Assembly (NCBI RefSeq): GCF_001927245.1
Contig: NZ_MJUX01000008.1
Span: forward strand, 1-64,000
DNA: 64,000 bases
Source of the DNA: Acuticoccus yangtzensis
Lineage (GTDB): Bacteria; Pseudomonadota; Alphaproteobacteria; Rhizobiales; Amorphaceae
Reading direction: 5' to 3'
In this document: positions 34,609-45,211 of the stretch, piece after piece
How positions within the stretch are numbered: position 1 is the stretch's first letter
How the letters are laid out: each line of letters starts with the position of its first letter
Program-made: the position numbers and the translations under genes
Notes under the pieces: generated by a model
What the model was told of the DNA's origin: nothing
What the model saw: the letters and a program-made list of their open reading frames with translations, nothing else
Database searches by the model: none

Positions 34609-35907
<1,299 letters not shown>

Positions 35908-35943
35908 TTCCATGCCGATGGGCAGGAAGGGCACGTGGTCTCG

Positions 35944-37833
35944 ATGACCGACTTCTACTCTGTGCTGCAGCGAGCGGTTCAGTCGCTCCCGGATGGGAGC
36001 GGCCCGCAGCGGCGTCAGGTGTATGAGAAGGCGCGGAAGGCGCTCATCAAGCAGCTGCAAAGTTTCGATCCGCCGTTGTCCTCGGCGGATGTGACGGCGC
36101 AGCGGCTGGCGCTCGAAGACGCGATCCGCAAGATCGAGAACGAGATCGCGCGCCAGAACCGCACGCGCCGCGCCGTGCAGGGCGCTCTTCCGGCGGGGTC
36201 CTCCTCCGCCGCCGCGCGTCCGGGCGCCGAGCCGCGCGAGAGCGAGGCCGAGCGCGAGGCACGCCGCCGGGCCGAGGCCGAACGCGCTCGCCAGGAGCGC
36301 GAGCAGATGCTGCGCAGCGCCGTCTCCGAGGCGATGTTGTCGCCCGATGAGGACATGCATGCCCCGGCCGGGCGTCAGGCACCGGCCCAGCTTCCCGCCC
36401 CTGTCGATCTGACGCACGAGGCGATCGAGCCGGCGGAAGCCCACGTCGTCGGCGACGATTTCCTCGAGCAGGACTACGACGACACGGTGCCGATCGTGCC
36501 CGCGCGCCGCCGTGGCCGGGGTGCACCCCTGCCGCCTCCGGAAGACGAGCACATCGCCGAAGCCGAGTTCGAGGCGGTCGACGACGAGGGCGAGGTCTAC
36601 GAAGCCGTCCACGAGGACGACGCGGCGGACGCCGACCCGGTCGACCCGAAGGAAGAGAAGCGCCGCCGCCGCGAGGAAGAGCGGCAACTGAAGGCCGAGC
36701 GCCGGGCCGAACGATCGTCGAGCCGCGGCAAGGCCAAACGCCAGAAAGAGAAGAAGCCGAAGAAGGGCCGCGCCGCCGCCCCGACCGCCGACGATGGCGC
36801 GCCGCGCCGCTCGCTCGCCGGGCGCATTCTCCTGCCGCTGGTCGTGTTCTGCCTTCTGATCGGCGCGTCTTACGCTGTCTTCACCCAGCACGAGCGCCTG
36901 CTGGCCGTCATCCAGAACCTCAATACCGACACGCCGGCCCCCGGTCAGGAGCGCGCCCCTGTGCGGGCCGCCGAGACCCCGGTGGTCAACAAGAGCCAGG
37001 CGCGCCTTTCCGGCGACGACGAGCCGCGCGCCGTGGTGGCGGAGTCCTTCACCGTCGACCAGCCCGGCGACGGCGAAGACGGCTCGGGCGACGACATTAC
37101 CGACCCCGCCGCCGACGAAGGCGCCGCCCGCACGCCGGACGGTGCGCCGCAATTCGCGCCGGACTCCGCCCCCAACGCCGCCGCCGAGCAGGCCGAGGGC
37201 GTGGGTAACGGGCCGCCGGAGACCGACGTCGCAGCGGTGCAGGAGGCTGCGCCCGCCGTCGCCTCCACCGCCGCAGCGTCTGGCGACGCCGGTGAGCAGC
37301 AGGCCGTCCTCTACGAAGAAGCCGCCAGCGGGGGGCAGACGGGGTCCGCCGTCGCCGGAACGGTGAACTGGGAGATGGTGCGCCAGTCCTTCGGGGGCGG
37401 CGAAGAAGAGCCGGTGATCCGCGCGGCGGCCGTGATCGGCGAGCGCGGCGTCAGCCTCACGATGACGGTGCGCGAGAACAACGACGCGCAGCTTCCCGCC
37501 AGCCACCTGATCGAGCTGGAATTCGACGTGCCCGCCTCCTTCGAGGGCGGCGGTGTGCGCAACGTGCCCGGCATCATCATGAAGGCGCAGGAGCAGGCGC
37601 GGGGCGATGCGCTTCGCGGCCAGGCGGCGCGCGTGTCGTCGGGCCTCTTCTGGGTGGCGCTGAACAACGATTCCGCCGACCGGAGCTACAACCTGGACCT
37701 TCTCGCCAATCGCGATTGGATCGACATCCCGATCCTCTACGAGTCCGGCCGCCGCGCCATCCTGACCCTGCGCAAGGGTCAGCAGGGCCGCGACGCGGTG
37801 AGCGCCGCGCTCGAGGCCTGGTCGGACGGCTAG
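35944..37833 (+). CDS. Uncharacterised single-span membrane protein downstream of purA
   Basis: Protein of 629 residues with the opening MTDFYSVLQRAVQSLPDGSG, a phrase I associate with a conserved but unassigned rhizobial family. Parts: a helical N-terminal domain (1-75), an acidic Pro/Glu/Asp linker with many charged repeats (100-260, e.g. EDEHIAEAEFEAVDDEGE), a basic patch (KRQKEKKPKKGR), one transmembrane helix (about 290-312), a long Ala/Pro/Asp-rich presumably periplasmic segment and a folded C-terminal domain (about 460-629). ATG 35944 is chosen for agreement with this family opening; a GTG at 35935 has better spacing to AGGAAGG. Function unknown; position suggests a housekeeping envelope role. 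Confidence 0.8.
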   Translation: MTDFYSVLQRAVQSLPDGSGPQRRQVYEKARKALIKQLQSFDPPLSSADVTAQRLALEDAIRKIENEIARQNRTRRAVQGALPAGSSSAAARPGAEPRESEAEREARRRAEAERARQEREQMLRSAVSEAMLSPDEDMHAPAGRQAPAQLPAPVDLTHEAIEPAEAHVVGDDFLEQDYDDTVPIVPARRRGRGAPLPPPEDEHIAEAEFEAVDDEGEVYEAVHEDDAADADPVDPKEEKRRRREEERQLKAERRAERSSSRGKAKRQKEKKPKKGRAAAPTADDGAPRRSLAGRILLPLVVFCLLIGASYAVFTQHERLLAVIQNLNTDTPAPGQERAPVRAAETPVVNKSQARLSGDDEPRAVVAESFTVDQPGDGEDGSGDDITDPAADEGAARTPDGAPQFAPDSAPNAAAEQAEGVGNGPPETDVAAVQEAAPAVASTAAASGDAGEQQAVLYEEAASGGQTGSAVAGTVNWEMVRQSFGGGEEEPVIRAAAVIGERGVSLTMTVRENNDAQLPASHLIELEFDVPASFEGGGVRNVPGIIMKAQEQARGDALRGQAARVSSGLFWVALNNDSADRSYNLDLLANRDWIDIPILYESGRRAILTLRKGQQGRDAVSAALEAWSDG

Positions 37834-37980
37834 GCGAACACCCGGTGTGCCGCCGCGGCCGGCGGTTGCCGACCACCGCCGCCCGGCGCGCTTCGGCACA
37901 GCGGTCCCCTTCGGCGCAAAGGCCGCCTGCTGCGCCACACTCCTCCGTGGCGGCATCGCCCGCGATCCGGCGAAGGCTCC

Positions 37981-38856
37981 GTGTCTCTTCGGCGACCCCG
38001 AATGACCACGAATTGCTCTGAACCCGCCCGCAAGGCGCAGGATCGCCCGCTTCCCGCGGCATCGAGGACCGGCCGTGCCCCTCTAGGCGGGCCGCCGTCG
38101 TTTCTTGGCCGCGTTGCCCGTTGGGTCCTGCGCCCTGCCCTCACGGTCCTCGTCCTCGTCGGGCTGTGGTGGGGGCTCGTCCTCCTTCTCCAGCCGCCAC
38201 GCTACGTCTTTCCCGCCCCGCCCGACGTGTGGGACGCCTACGTCACGCGCTGGGACATGCTCTTGAGGAACGCCGCCATCACCGCGGCGGAGATCGTCAT
38301 CGGCCTTGCCGCCGGTCTGGGCGCCGGGGCGGCGACGGCGCTAGTGGTGGCCGCCACCCCCCTCACCCGCCGCCTCGTCCTGCCGGTTGTGGTGGCGACG
38401 CAGGCCCTTCCCGTCTTCGCCATCGCCCCGCTCCTCGTCGTCTGGCTCGGCTACGGCATGGCCTCCAAGGTGGCGATGGCCGGGCTCATCATCTACTTCC
38501 CCGTCGCCACCGCCTATGCCGAGGCGATGGGGCGGGTGGACCCGCGCCTCGTCGACCTGGCACGCATCGCAGGGGCCACGCGCTGGCAGGTGCTGTGGCT
38601 GATCCGCGCGCCGGGCGGACTGCCGGGCCTCGCCGCGGGCGCCAAGGTGGCGGCCACCGTCGCCCCCATCGGCGCCGTGGTGGGCGAGTGGGTCGGCGCC
38701 TCCGCCGGGCTCGGTTTCGTCATGGTCAACGCCAACGCCCGCTCGCAGACGGGCATGGTGTTCGCCGCCCTCGGCCTCCTCGCGGTGCTGGCCCTCGCCA
38801 CCCGCGCCGCCGCCGACGCGCTGATCGACCGCTTTCTCTGGCGGCCCGATCATTGA
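37981..38856 (+). CDS. ABC transporter permease (NitT/TauT/ThiX type)
   Basis: Inner-membrane permease of about 291 residues with six spans. The family EAA loop is seen in ARIAGATRWQVLWLIRAPGG; PAPPDVWDAYV and PVFAIAPLLVVWLGYGMASKV also match SsuC/TauC/ThiX permeases. GTG 37981 has GAAGG a few bases upstream; the ATG at 38002 is an alternative. The binding protein gene follows 66 bp later, but no ATPase gene is adjacent, so the ATP-binding subunit must be elsewhere or shared. Confidence 0.88.
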   Translation: MSLRRPRMTTNCSEPARKAQDRPLPAASRTGRAPLGGPPSFLGRVARWVLRPALTVLVLVGLWWGLVLLLQPPRYVFPAPPDVWDAYVTRWDMLLRNAAITAAEIVIGLAAGLGAGAATALVVAATPLTRRLVLPVVVATQALPVFAIAPLLVVWLGYGMASKVAMAGLIIYFPVATAYAEAMGRVDPRLVDLARIAGATRWQVLWLIRAPGGLPGLAAGAKVAATVAPIGAVVGEWVGASAGLGFVMVNANARSQTGMVFAALGLLAVLALATRAAADALIDRFLWRPDH

Positions 38857-38922
38857 CCCTCACCCTGTAGCGGCACGGCGCCAACCCCTTATAAAGACGG
38901 CAACGACCCGAGGAGACTCCCC

Positions 38923-39855
38923 ATGTTTCGATATGCGATCGCCGTCGCCCTGGCGCTCGGCGCCGGGCCAGCCGCCGCTCAGGACCACATCCGCGTCCTC
39001 GCAGACTGGTTCATCAACCCCGACCACGCCCCCATCATCCTGGCCGAGGCGCGCGGCGAGTTCGCCTCCCGCAACCTTGAGGTGGAGCTGATCGCCCCGG
39101 CCGATCCCGCCGCGCCGCCGCGCCTCGTCGCCGCCGGTGAGGGCGACATCGCGATCACCTATCAGCCGAGCCTCTATCAGCAGGCGGCCGAGGGGCTGCC
39201 GGTCACGCGCATCGGCACGCTGGTCGGCTCGCCGCTCAACTCGCTGGTGGCGCTGGAAGGTGGGCCGATCGCCAAGCTGGAAGACCTGAAGGGCAAGACG
39301 GTCGGCTACTCCGTCGGCGGGTTCGAGGACGCCCTCCTCGGCCGCATGCTCCACTCGGTCGGCCTCAGTCTCGACGATGTGAGCCTCGTCAACGTCAACT
39401 TCGCGCTCACCCCGGCGCTGTTGTCCGGCCGGGTGGACGCCGTCATCGGCGCCTTCCGCAACTTCGAGCTGACGCAGATCGCCATCGAGGGCAAGACCGG
39501 CACCGCCTTCTTTCCCGAAGAGCACGGCGTTCCGTCTTACGAAGAGCTGATCTTCATCGCCCACCGCGAGCGGGCGCAGGAGCCCGCCTTCGGCCGCTTC
39601 CTCGACGCGCTGGCGGCGGCGACCGAATGGGCCCAGGCGAACCCGGACGACGCCAAGGCGCTGTTCTTCGCGAACCAGCCGGACCTGGACGACCGCCTGA
39701 ACAACGCCGCCTTCAGCGACACGCTGCCGAAGTTCCACGCCCATCCGAAGGTGCTGGACCGCGAAGGCTACGCCGCATTCGCCGCGTTCATGACGACGGC
39801 GGGGCTGGTGAAGGACCTGCCCGCGCTGGACAGCTACACGACCGAGCTGCCGTGA
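38923..39855 (+). CDS. ABC substrate-binding protein, NMT1/ThiY-like
   Basis: Periplasmic binding protein of 310 residues with a short signal peptide (1-19, ending AAAQ). The sequence DWFINPDHAPIILAEARGEF aligns with the NMT1/THI5-like fold that binds hydroxymethylpyrimidine or its precursors (ThiY), and GYSVGGFEDALLG is the phosphate/anion-type loop. Together with the permease a thiamine-pyrimidine importer is likely, though sulfonate or other substrates cannot be excluded. A strong GAGGAGA precedes the ATG. A hairpin terminator follows at 39862. Confidence 0.87.
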   Translation: MFRYAIAVALALGAGPAAAQDHIRVLADWFINPDHAPIILAEARGEFASRNLEVELIAPADPAAPPRLVAAGEGDIAITYQPSLYQQAAEGLPVTRIGTLVGSPLNSLVALEGGPIAKLEDLKGKTVGYSVGGFEDALLGRMLHSVGLSLDDVSLVNVNFALTPALLSGRVDAVIGAFRNFELTQIAIEGKTGTAFFPEEHGVPSYEELIFIAHRERAQEPAFGRFLDALAAATEWAQANPDDAKALFFANQPDLDDRLNNAAFSDTLPKFHAHPKVLDREGYAAFAAFMTTAGLVKDLPALDSYTTELP

Positions 39856-39861
39856 CGGCGG

Positions 39862-39882
39862 GGGGCCGCGCCATGCGGCCCC
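39862..39882 (+). terminator. Hairpin terminator after binding-protein gene
   Basis: GGGGCCGC (39862-39869) pairs with GCGGCCCC (39875-39882) around GCCAT, seven bases after the stop codon. No T-run. Confidence 0.5.
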
Positions 39883-39939
39883 ATCGACTTACAATAATTC
39901 CAGAATAAAACGCTTATAATTCAAGCTGAACTGGGCAAT

Positions 39940-39968
39940 TTGACACACCGATACCTGACCTGTACTTC
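39940..39968 (+). promoter_or_regulatory. Candidate promoter of the iron-uptake operon
   Basis: TTGACA (39940-39945) and TACTTC (39963-39968) are 17 bases apart, upstream of the first imelysin gene. The preceding AT-rich stretch (39890-39935) holds a palindrome ATTC-CA-GAAT, a possible site for an iron regulator (Irr, Fur or RirA type). No match to a specific box could be proven by eye. Confidence 0.4.
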
Positions 39969-40049
39969 GGTTCACCCATGCACCCGAAGATGATATTGCC
40001 GGTTCTGCGGGACATCGACCGCCCGAACCCGCACAGGAAAGGACACCGG

Positions 40050-41330
40050 ATGACGAGATGGTTCGCCATTACCGGCGCCGCAACCGCCCTGGCCCTGACG
40101 GCCAGCGCCACGGCCCCCACCGCCAACGCCGCTGACGCCCCGGCCATCGAGGACGTGCTGGCCACCTATGCCGACATCGCCGAGGCCGGCTACGCGGACG
40201 CCCTCGCCACCGCCAAGGCGCTGGATGCCGCGATCGACACGCTGATCGCCTCGCCGACCGAGGCGAGCCTCCTCGCCGCGCGCGCCGCCTGGGTCGCCGC
40301 CCGCGTGCCTTATCAGCAGACCGAGGCCTTCCGCTTCGGCAACGCCATCGTCGACGATTGGGAAGGCCGCGTGAACGCCTGGCCGCTCGACGAAGGGCTG
40401 ATCGACTACGTGTCGACGAGCTACGGCACAGAGTCCGACGCCAACCGGCTCTACACCTCCAACGTCATCGCCAATGCCGAGATCATGGTGAACGGCGAGA
40501 CGGTGGACGCCTCCACCATCGACGCCGCGCTGCTGCAGGACACGCTGCAGGAGGCCGAGGGTGTCGAGGCGAATGTCGCCACCGGCTACCACGCCGTCGA
40601 ATTCCTGCTGTGGGGTCAGGACCTCAACGGCACGGACGCGGGCGCAGGCACCCGCCCCGCGACCGATTTCGACACCGCGAACTGCACCGGCGACAATTGC
40701 GACCGCCGCGCCGAGTATCTGAAGGCCGCGTCCACCCTCCTCATCGCCGACCTCGAAGAGATGGTCGCCGCGTGGGGTGAGGGCGGCGAGGCGCGCACCG
40801 GCCTGTCGGGCGAAGCCGGCATCTCCACCATCCTCACCGGCATGGGCTCGCTCTCCTATGGCGAGCTGGCGGGTGAGCGCATGAAGCTCGGCCTTCTGCT
40901 GCACGACCCGGAGGAAGAGCACGACTGCTTCTCCGACAACACGCACAACTCCCACTATTTCGACCAGATCGGCATCCGCAACGTCTACACCGGCCACTAT
41001 CGCCGGATCGACGGGTCCGTGGTCGACGGGCCGTCCGTGGCCGATCTCGTCGCCGCGGCCGACGAGGCGCTCGCCGCCGAGCTCGCCGACAAGCTGGACG
41101 CGACCGTGACCGCCATGGCGGTGATGAAGGCGCGCGCGGAGAGCATCGAGGCCTATGACCAGATGATCGGCGAAGGCAACGCGGAGGGCAACGCGGTGGT
41201 GCAGGCCGCGATCGACGGGCTCGTCGACCAGACCCGCTCGATCGAGCGTGCCGTGGCCGCGCTGAACCTCGGCGCGATCGAGATCGAAGGCTCCGACAGC
41301 CTCGACTCGCCGGACGCGGTGTTCCAGTAA
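40050..41330 (+). CDS. Imelysin-family periplasmic protein (iron-uptake associated)
   Basis: Precursor of 426 residues with a signal peptide (1-26, TAPTANA-A). The imelysin/EfeO-type fold is marked by the GxHxxE motif in TGYHAVEFLLWG (Gly179, His181, Glu184) and an internal repeat. Cysteines are present in ANCTGDNCDRR and EEHDCFSDN. Such proteins sit in iron-regulated operons and are thought to bind iron in the periplasm. AGGAAAGGA lies upstream of the ATG. First gene of the operon imelysin, di-haem peroxidase, second imelysin, DUF1513. Confidence 0.9.
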   Translation: MTRWFAITGAATALALTASATAPTANAADAPAIEDVLATYADIAEAGYADALATAKALDAAIDTLIASPTEASLLAARAAWVAARVPYQQTEAFRFGNAIVDDWEGRVNAWPLDEGLIDYVSTSYGTESDANRLYTSNVIANAEIMVNGETVDASTIDAALLQDTLQEAEGVEANVATGYHAVEFLLWGQDLNGTDAGAGTRPATDFDTANCTGDNCDRRAEYLKAASTLLIADLEEMVAAWGEGGEARTGLSGEAGISTILTGMGSLSYGELAGERMKLGLLLHDPEEEHDCFSDNTHNSHYFDQIGIRNVYTGHYRRIDGSVVDGPSVADLVAAADEALAAELADKLDATVTAMAVMKARAESIEAYDQMIGEGNAEGNAVVQAAIDGLVDQTRSIERAVAALNLGAIEIEGSDSLDSPDAVFQ

Positions 41331-41344
41331 GCCCCTGGTGGGTC

Positions 41345-41370
41345 GACGCTCCGGCCCACGCCGGAGCGTC
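41345..41370 (+). terminator. Intercistronic hairpin after the first imelysin gene
   Basis: GACGCTCCGG (41345-41354) pairs perfectly with CCGGAGCGTC (41361-41370) around six bases, 15 bases past the stop. No T-run; within an operon it probably protects or partly terminates the abundant first cistron. Confidence 0.55.
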
Positions 41371-41421
41371 ACCCATGCCCGTTTCGCCGTCGCGTCCCAC
41401 CTCCAACCCTGTACTTGCGTC

Positions 41422-42942
41422 ATGTTGAACCGCCTTGCCGTCCCCTTCGCCGTCGCAGCGGGCCTCGGCTTTGTCGGGGGTGCCGCCGTCCTGGCCGGAT
41501 CCGGCCGGGTCGACCTGACGCCGGATGACCGCGCCCGCGTGGCCGCCGTCACCGCCCCCGCCACGACCTTCACCGCCGCCGAGCGGTTCGAGACCATGTC
41601 CGGCGGTGCCGCCACCACGACCCGCACGCCCGACACCAACGCCTTCTCCCACGCCTCCGCCAACCTCGGCTTCGAGGGCGAAGAGACGTTCAAGCTCGGC
41701 AATGGCATCTTCAAGAAGGTGTGGGTGTCCTCCCCCTCCTCCACCCAGGCGTCGGACGGGCTGGGGCCGCTTTTCAACGCCAGATCCTGCCAGCGCTGCC
41801 ACCTGAAGGACGGGCGCGGCCGACCGCCGCTCGCCACCGGCGACCTTCCCGGCGGGCTGCTGCTGCGCCTCTCCGTGCCGCCCTCCACCAACGAGGACCA
41901 CGCCCGCCTCGCCGCCAAGGAAATCCTGCGCGTGCCCGAGCCGACCTATGGAGGGCAGCTCCAGACCTTCGCCGTCCCCGGCCTGCCGGGCGAAGGCGAC
42001 ATCACCGTGGACTGGGAGCGCCACGACGTGACGCTGCAGGGCGGCGAGACGGTTACGCTGTCGAAGCCCGTCTACGGCATCGCGAACCTCGGCTACGGTC
42101 CGCTCGATCCCGAAACGATGATCTCGCCGCGCCTCGCCAACCCGATGATCGGGCTCGGCCTGCTGGAGGCGATCCACCCCGCCGACATCCTCGCGCTGGC
42201 CGACCCTGACGATGCGGACGGGGACGGCATCTCCGGCCGCGCCTCGATGGTGCGCGACCCCGAGACGGGCGCGATGGTGCTGGGCCGCTTCGGCTGGAAG
42301 GCGACGGCCCCGTCGATCCGCGTGCAGAGCGCCGAGGCGTTCGGCGGTGACATCGGCATCTCCACGCCGCTGGTGACCGATGCGTTCGGCGAATGCTCCA
42401 TCGCCCAGCAGGCGTGCCGCGACATGCCGAGCGGCGTGCAGCCCCACCTCGGCGACGTGGAAGCGCCCGATCCGGTGCTGGAGCTCGTGACGTTCTATGC
42501 CAAGAACCTCGCCGTGCCGGCGCGGCGGGGTGTCGATGATCCGGCGGTGCTGGAGGGCAAGGCGCTGTTCTACGGCGCCGGCTGCGCGTCCTGCCACACG
42601 CCGAAATTCGTCACCCGGCGCGATGCCGACAATCCCGAGCACCGCTTTCAGCTCATCTGGCCCTATACGGACATGCTGCTGCACGACATGGGCGAGGGAC
42701 TGGCGGACGGCCGCCCTGTCGGCGATGCATCCGGCAGCGAGTGGCGCACGGCGCCTCTGTGGGGCATCGGCCTGACAGAGACGGTCAACGGCAACACCTT
42801 CTACCTTCACGACGGGCGCGCGCGAACGCTGCTGGAGGCGATCCTGTGGCATGGTGGCGAGGCCGAAGCCGCCCGCGATGCCGTCGCCGCCATGTCGCCG
42901 GACGAGCGCACCGCCCTCCTCACCTTCCTGGGGTCGCTATGA
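41422..42942 (+). CDS. Di-haem oxidoreductase/thiol oxidoreductase-like peroxidase (DUF1111)
   Basis: Periplasmic c-type cytochrome of 506 residues with two CxxCH haem sites: CQRCH (123-127) and CASCH (388-392), N-terminal signal peptide (1-26) and TYGGQLQTFAVPGLPGEGD. It matches the di-haem family found with imelysin genes (often annotated thiol oxidoreductase) and related to MauG/BCCP peroxidases in haem arrangement. In the operon it may oxidise iron or the partner protein during uptake; that is inference. ATG 41422 has a weak ribosome binding site. The stop overlaps the next start (ATGA, 42939-42942). Confidence 0.9.
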   Translation: MLNRLAVPFAVAAGLGFVGGAAVLAGSGRVDLTPDDRARVAAVTAPATTFTAAERFETMSGGAATTTRTPDTNAFSHASANLGFEGEETFKLGNGIFKKVWVSSPSSTQASDGLGPLFNARSCQRCHLKDGRGRPPLATGDLPGGLLLRLSVPPSTNEDHARLAAKEILRVPEPTYGGQLQTFAVPGLPGEGDITVDWERHDVTLQGGETVTLSKPVYGIANLGYGPLDPETMISPRLANPMIGLGLLEAIHPADILALADPDDADGDGISGRASMVRDPETGAMVLGRFGWKATAPSIRVQSAEAFGGDIGISTPLVTDAFGECSIAQQACRDMPSGVQPHLGDVEAPDPVLELVTFYAKNLAVPARRGVDDPAVLEGKALFYGAGCASCHTPKFVTRRDADNPEHRFQLIWPYTDMLLHDMGEGLADGRPVGDASGSEWRTAPLWGIGLTETVNGNTFYLHDGRARTLLEAILWHGGEAEAARDAVAAMSPDERTALLTFLGSL

Positions 42943-44021
42943 ACCGCCTGACCGCCATCCTTGCCGCCCTCCCGGCCCTCGCCGTTGTCTCGCTCGCCGC
43001 GCCGGCGTCGGCACAGGTCGCCTTCCGCCCGGCTGTCGAGCGGGCGGTGGACGGCGTCATCGTTCCGGGCTACGCCGCGCTGGCCGAAGCCGCGGGCGCC
43101 GAAGCAACGGCGATGAACGCCCTCTGCCGCGCCCCCTCCCCGCCCGAGGCGCTGACCCGCGCCCGCGCGGGCTTCGCCGACCTCGTCACCGCCTTCGGGC
43201 GCGTGGAGGTCTATCGCTTCGGCCCGGCGCGCGAGAACAACCGCTTCGAGCGCCTGTTCTTCTGGCCCGACCGGCGCGGCCGCGGGCTTGCCCAGGTGCA
43301 GGGGATCCTCGCTGAGGAGGACGAGACCGCCACCAACCTCGACACGCTGAGGGACAAGAGCGTCGCGGTGCAGGGCCTCCTCGCGCTCGACTTCATCCTG
43401 TCCGGCGACGGCAACGAGACGCTGATGGACGCTGGAAGCTTCCGCTGCCGCTACGGCGCCGCCGTCGCCGCCGCCATCGCGCTCCACGCCGACGAGATCC
43501 TGGCCGGCTGGCAGGAACCGGACGGGTTCGCCGCGGTGATGAAGGCGGCGGACGGCAACCTCTATCGCAGCCACGGCGAAGTGGTGCAGGAGCTTGTGAA
43601 GGCCGCCGCCGAGCAGCTCCAGATCACCGGAGATTTCAAGCTCGGCAACGTGGTCGGCGAAACGCCGGCCGATGCGCGGCCGCGTCTCGCCCCCTTCTGG
43701 CGCTCGGGCCTGGCGCTTCAGGCGATGGAAGCCAACATCGACGGTGTCGCCGCATTGGGCGAGGCGCTTTCCGCAGCGCTTCCCGCCGACGAGGCCGAGA
43801 TGGGCGGCGCCTTCGCGTTCGAGCTGCGCCAGGCCCGTGCCGCCCTCGCCTACGCCGCGGCGGACGGCCGGCCGCTTGCCGACCTCCTCGCCGACCCCGC
43901 CATGCACAAGCGCCTTGCCTATGCGGCAAGCCCCATCAGCGGTGCCTTCCGCGTGCTGGACGACCGCATGCCCGGCGCCATGGGATTGACGCTCGGCTTC
44001 AACTCCCTCGACGGAGACTGA
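42939..44021 (+). CDS. Second imelysin-family protein, divergent motif
   Basis: Precursor of 360 residues with signal peptide (1-24, PASA-Q). It has the all-helical two-repeat pattern of imelysins, but at the usual GxHxxE position it reads GLLALDFILSGDG, so the canonical His and Glu are absent. A second paralogue without the motif is common in these operons. Overlapping ATGA with the di-haem gene indicates coupling; DUF1513 follows after one base. Likely periplasmic, partner of the first imelysin in metal handling. Confidence 0.88.
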   Translation: MNRLTAILAALPALAVVSLAAPASAQVAFRPAVERAVDGVIVPGYAALAEAAGAEATAMNALCRAPSPPEALTRARAGFADLVTAFGRVEVYRFGPARENNRFERLFFWPDRRGRGLAQVQGILAEEDETATNLDTLRDKSVAVQGLLALDFILSGDGNETLMDAGSFRCRYGAAVAAAIALHADEILAGWQEPDGFAAVMKAADGNLYRSHGEVVQELVKAAAEQLQITGDFKLGNVVGETPADARPRLAPFWRSGLALQAMEANIDGVAALGEALSAALPADEAEMGGAFAFELRQARAALAYAAADGRPLADLLADPAMHKRLAYAASPISGAFRVLDDRMPGAMGLTLGFNSLDGD

Positions 44022-44022
44022 A

Positions 44023-45126
44023 ATGAAGACACGCCGCGATATCCTCGCCCTCATCGGCGCCGCAGGCCTGACCCCCGTCGCCGCCTTCGCCGCGCCGATG
44101 CTGGGCGATCCCGCTCTTGCCGATCCCGAGCGCGCCCCCGCCTTCGTCGCCGCCCGCCAGAACGCGGATGGGCGCCATGCCGCGGTTGTGCTGAACGCCG
44201 CCGGCGAGGACCTCTTCACCGAGGAGCTGGCCGGGCGCGGCCACGACGCCGCCATCGCCCCGGACGGACGGCTCGCGGTGATGTTCGCCCGCCGCCCCGG
44301 CACCTTCGCCGTTGTGCTGGACCTGCGTGCGGGCCGCCGCGCCGCGGCGTTCTCGGCGCCCGAGGGCCGGCACTTCTACGGCCACGGCTTCTTCACCCCG
44401 GACGGCCGCCTGCTCTACGCCACCGAGAACGACTATGACGGCGAGCGCGGCGTGATCGGCATCTACGACACCGCCACCTGGGGGCGCATCGGCGAAGTGG
44501 AGACCGGAGGGATCGGCCCGCACGAGGCGATTTTGATGGCGGACGGGCGCACCGTCGCCATCGCCAACGGCGGCATCCTCACCCATCCCGACTATCCACG
44601 CATGAAGCTCAACCTGGCCGACATGGCGCCCTCGCTGAGCTATCTCGACCTCGTCACCGGCGACATTCTGGAGACCGCCGCCCTCCCCGCCGCCTATCAC
44701 CAGCTCTCCATCCGCCATCTGACGGCGGCGGGCGACGGCTCCATCTGGTTCGGCGGCCAATATGAGGGCGCGGCGAGCGACGTGGTGCCCTTGATCGGCC
44801 GCCACCAGCCGGGCCGCGCGATCGAGATCATCGCCGCGCCCGACCACTATGCCGGGATGAACAACTATATCGGCTCGGTCGCGACGAGTGCGGACGGTGC
44901 GCTGATCGCAGCCTCCAGCCCGCGCGGAGGGCAGGTCATGGTGTTCGACGCCGCCACCCGCGCCCTCGTCGCTACCCGCCGCGCGCCGGACGTGTGCGGC
45001 CTTGCCCCCGCCGGGCGCGATTTCGTGGCGTCGGACGGGGCGGGCCATGTGTGGGACGCGAACGGCCACCGCGCCACGTCACCGGGCGCATGGGACAATC
45101 ACATCGCCGCGATCCGCAGCGTTTGA
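44023..45126 (+). CDS. DUF1513 beta-propeller-like periplasmic protein
   Basis: Precursor of 367 residues with a twin-arginine-like opening MKTRRDILALIGAAG and hydrophobic core, so Tat export is possible. The body has repeated WD/YVTN-like blades (RHFYGHGFFTPDGRLLYATE, SADGALIAASSPRGGQV) consistent with DUF1513, a family almost always next to imelysin and di-haem genes. Function not known; probably a scaffold or redox partner in iron uptake. ATG one base after the preceding stop. Last gene of the four-gene operon. Confidence 0.9.
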   Translation: MKTRRDILALIGAAGLTPVAAFAAPMLGDPALADPERAPAFVAARQNADGRHAAVVLNAAGEDLFTEELAGRGHDAAIAPDGRLAVMFARRPGTFAVVLDLRAGRRAAAFSAPEGRHFYGHGFFTPDGRLLYATENDYDGERGVIGIYDTATWGRIGEVETGGIGPHEAILMADGRTVAIANGGILTHPDYPRMKLNLADMAPSLSYLDLVTGDILETAALPAAYHQLSIRHLTAAGDGSIWFGGQYEGAASDVVPLIGRHQPGRAIEIIAAPDHYAGMNNYIGSVATSADGALIAASSPRGGQVMVFDAATRALVATRRAPDVCGLAPAGRDFVASDGAGHVWDANGHRATSPGAWDNHIAAIRSV

Positions 45127-45211
45127 GACCGCGGTCCGCCGAAGGGGTTGAACAGAGGGGAAGCGGCTGCGATCTAAAGTGCAAACAAACCTCCCGTTAA
45201 GGAGAGAGATC

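Noticed and set aside
37834-37980. TPP riboswitch ahead of the putative thiamine-pyrimidine transporter
   Set aside because: No CTGAGA or the later conserved ACCTGATC-like box at sensible spacing was found.
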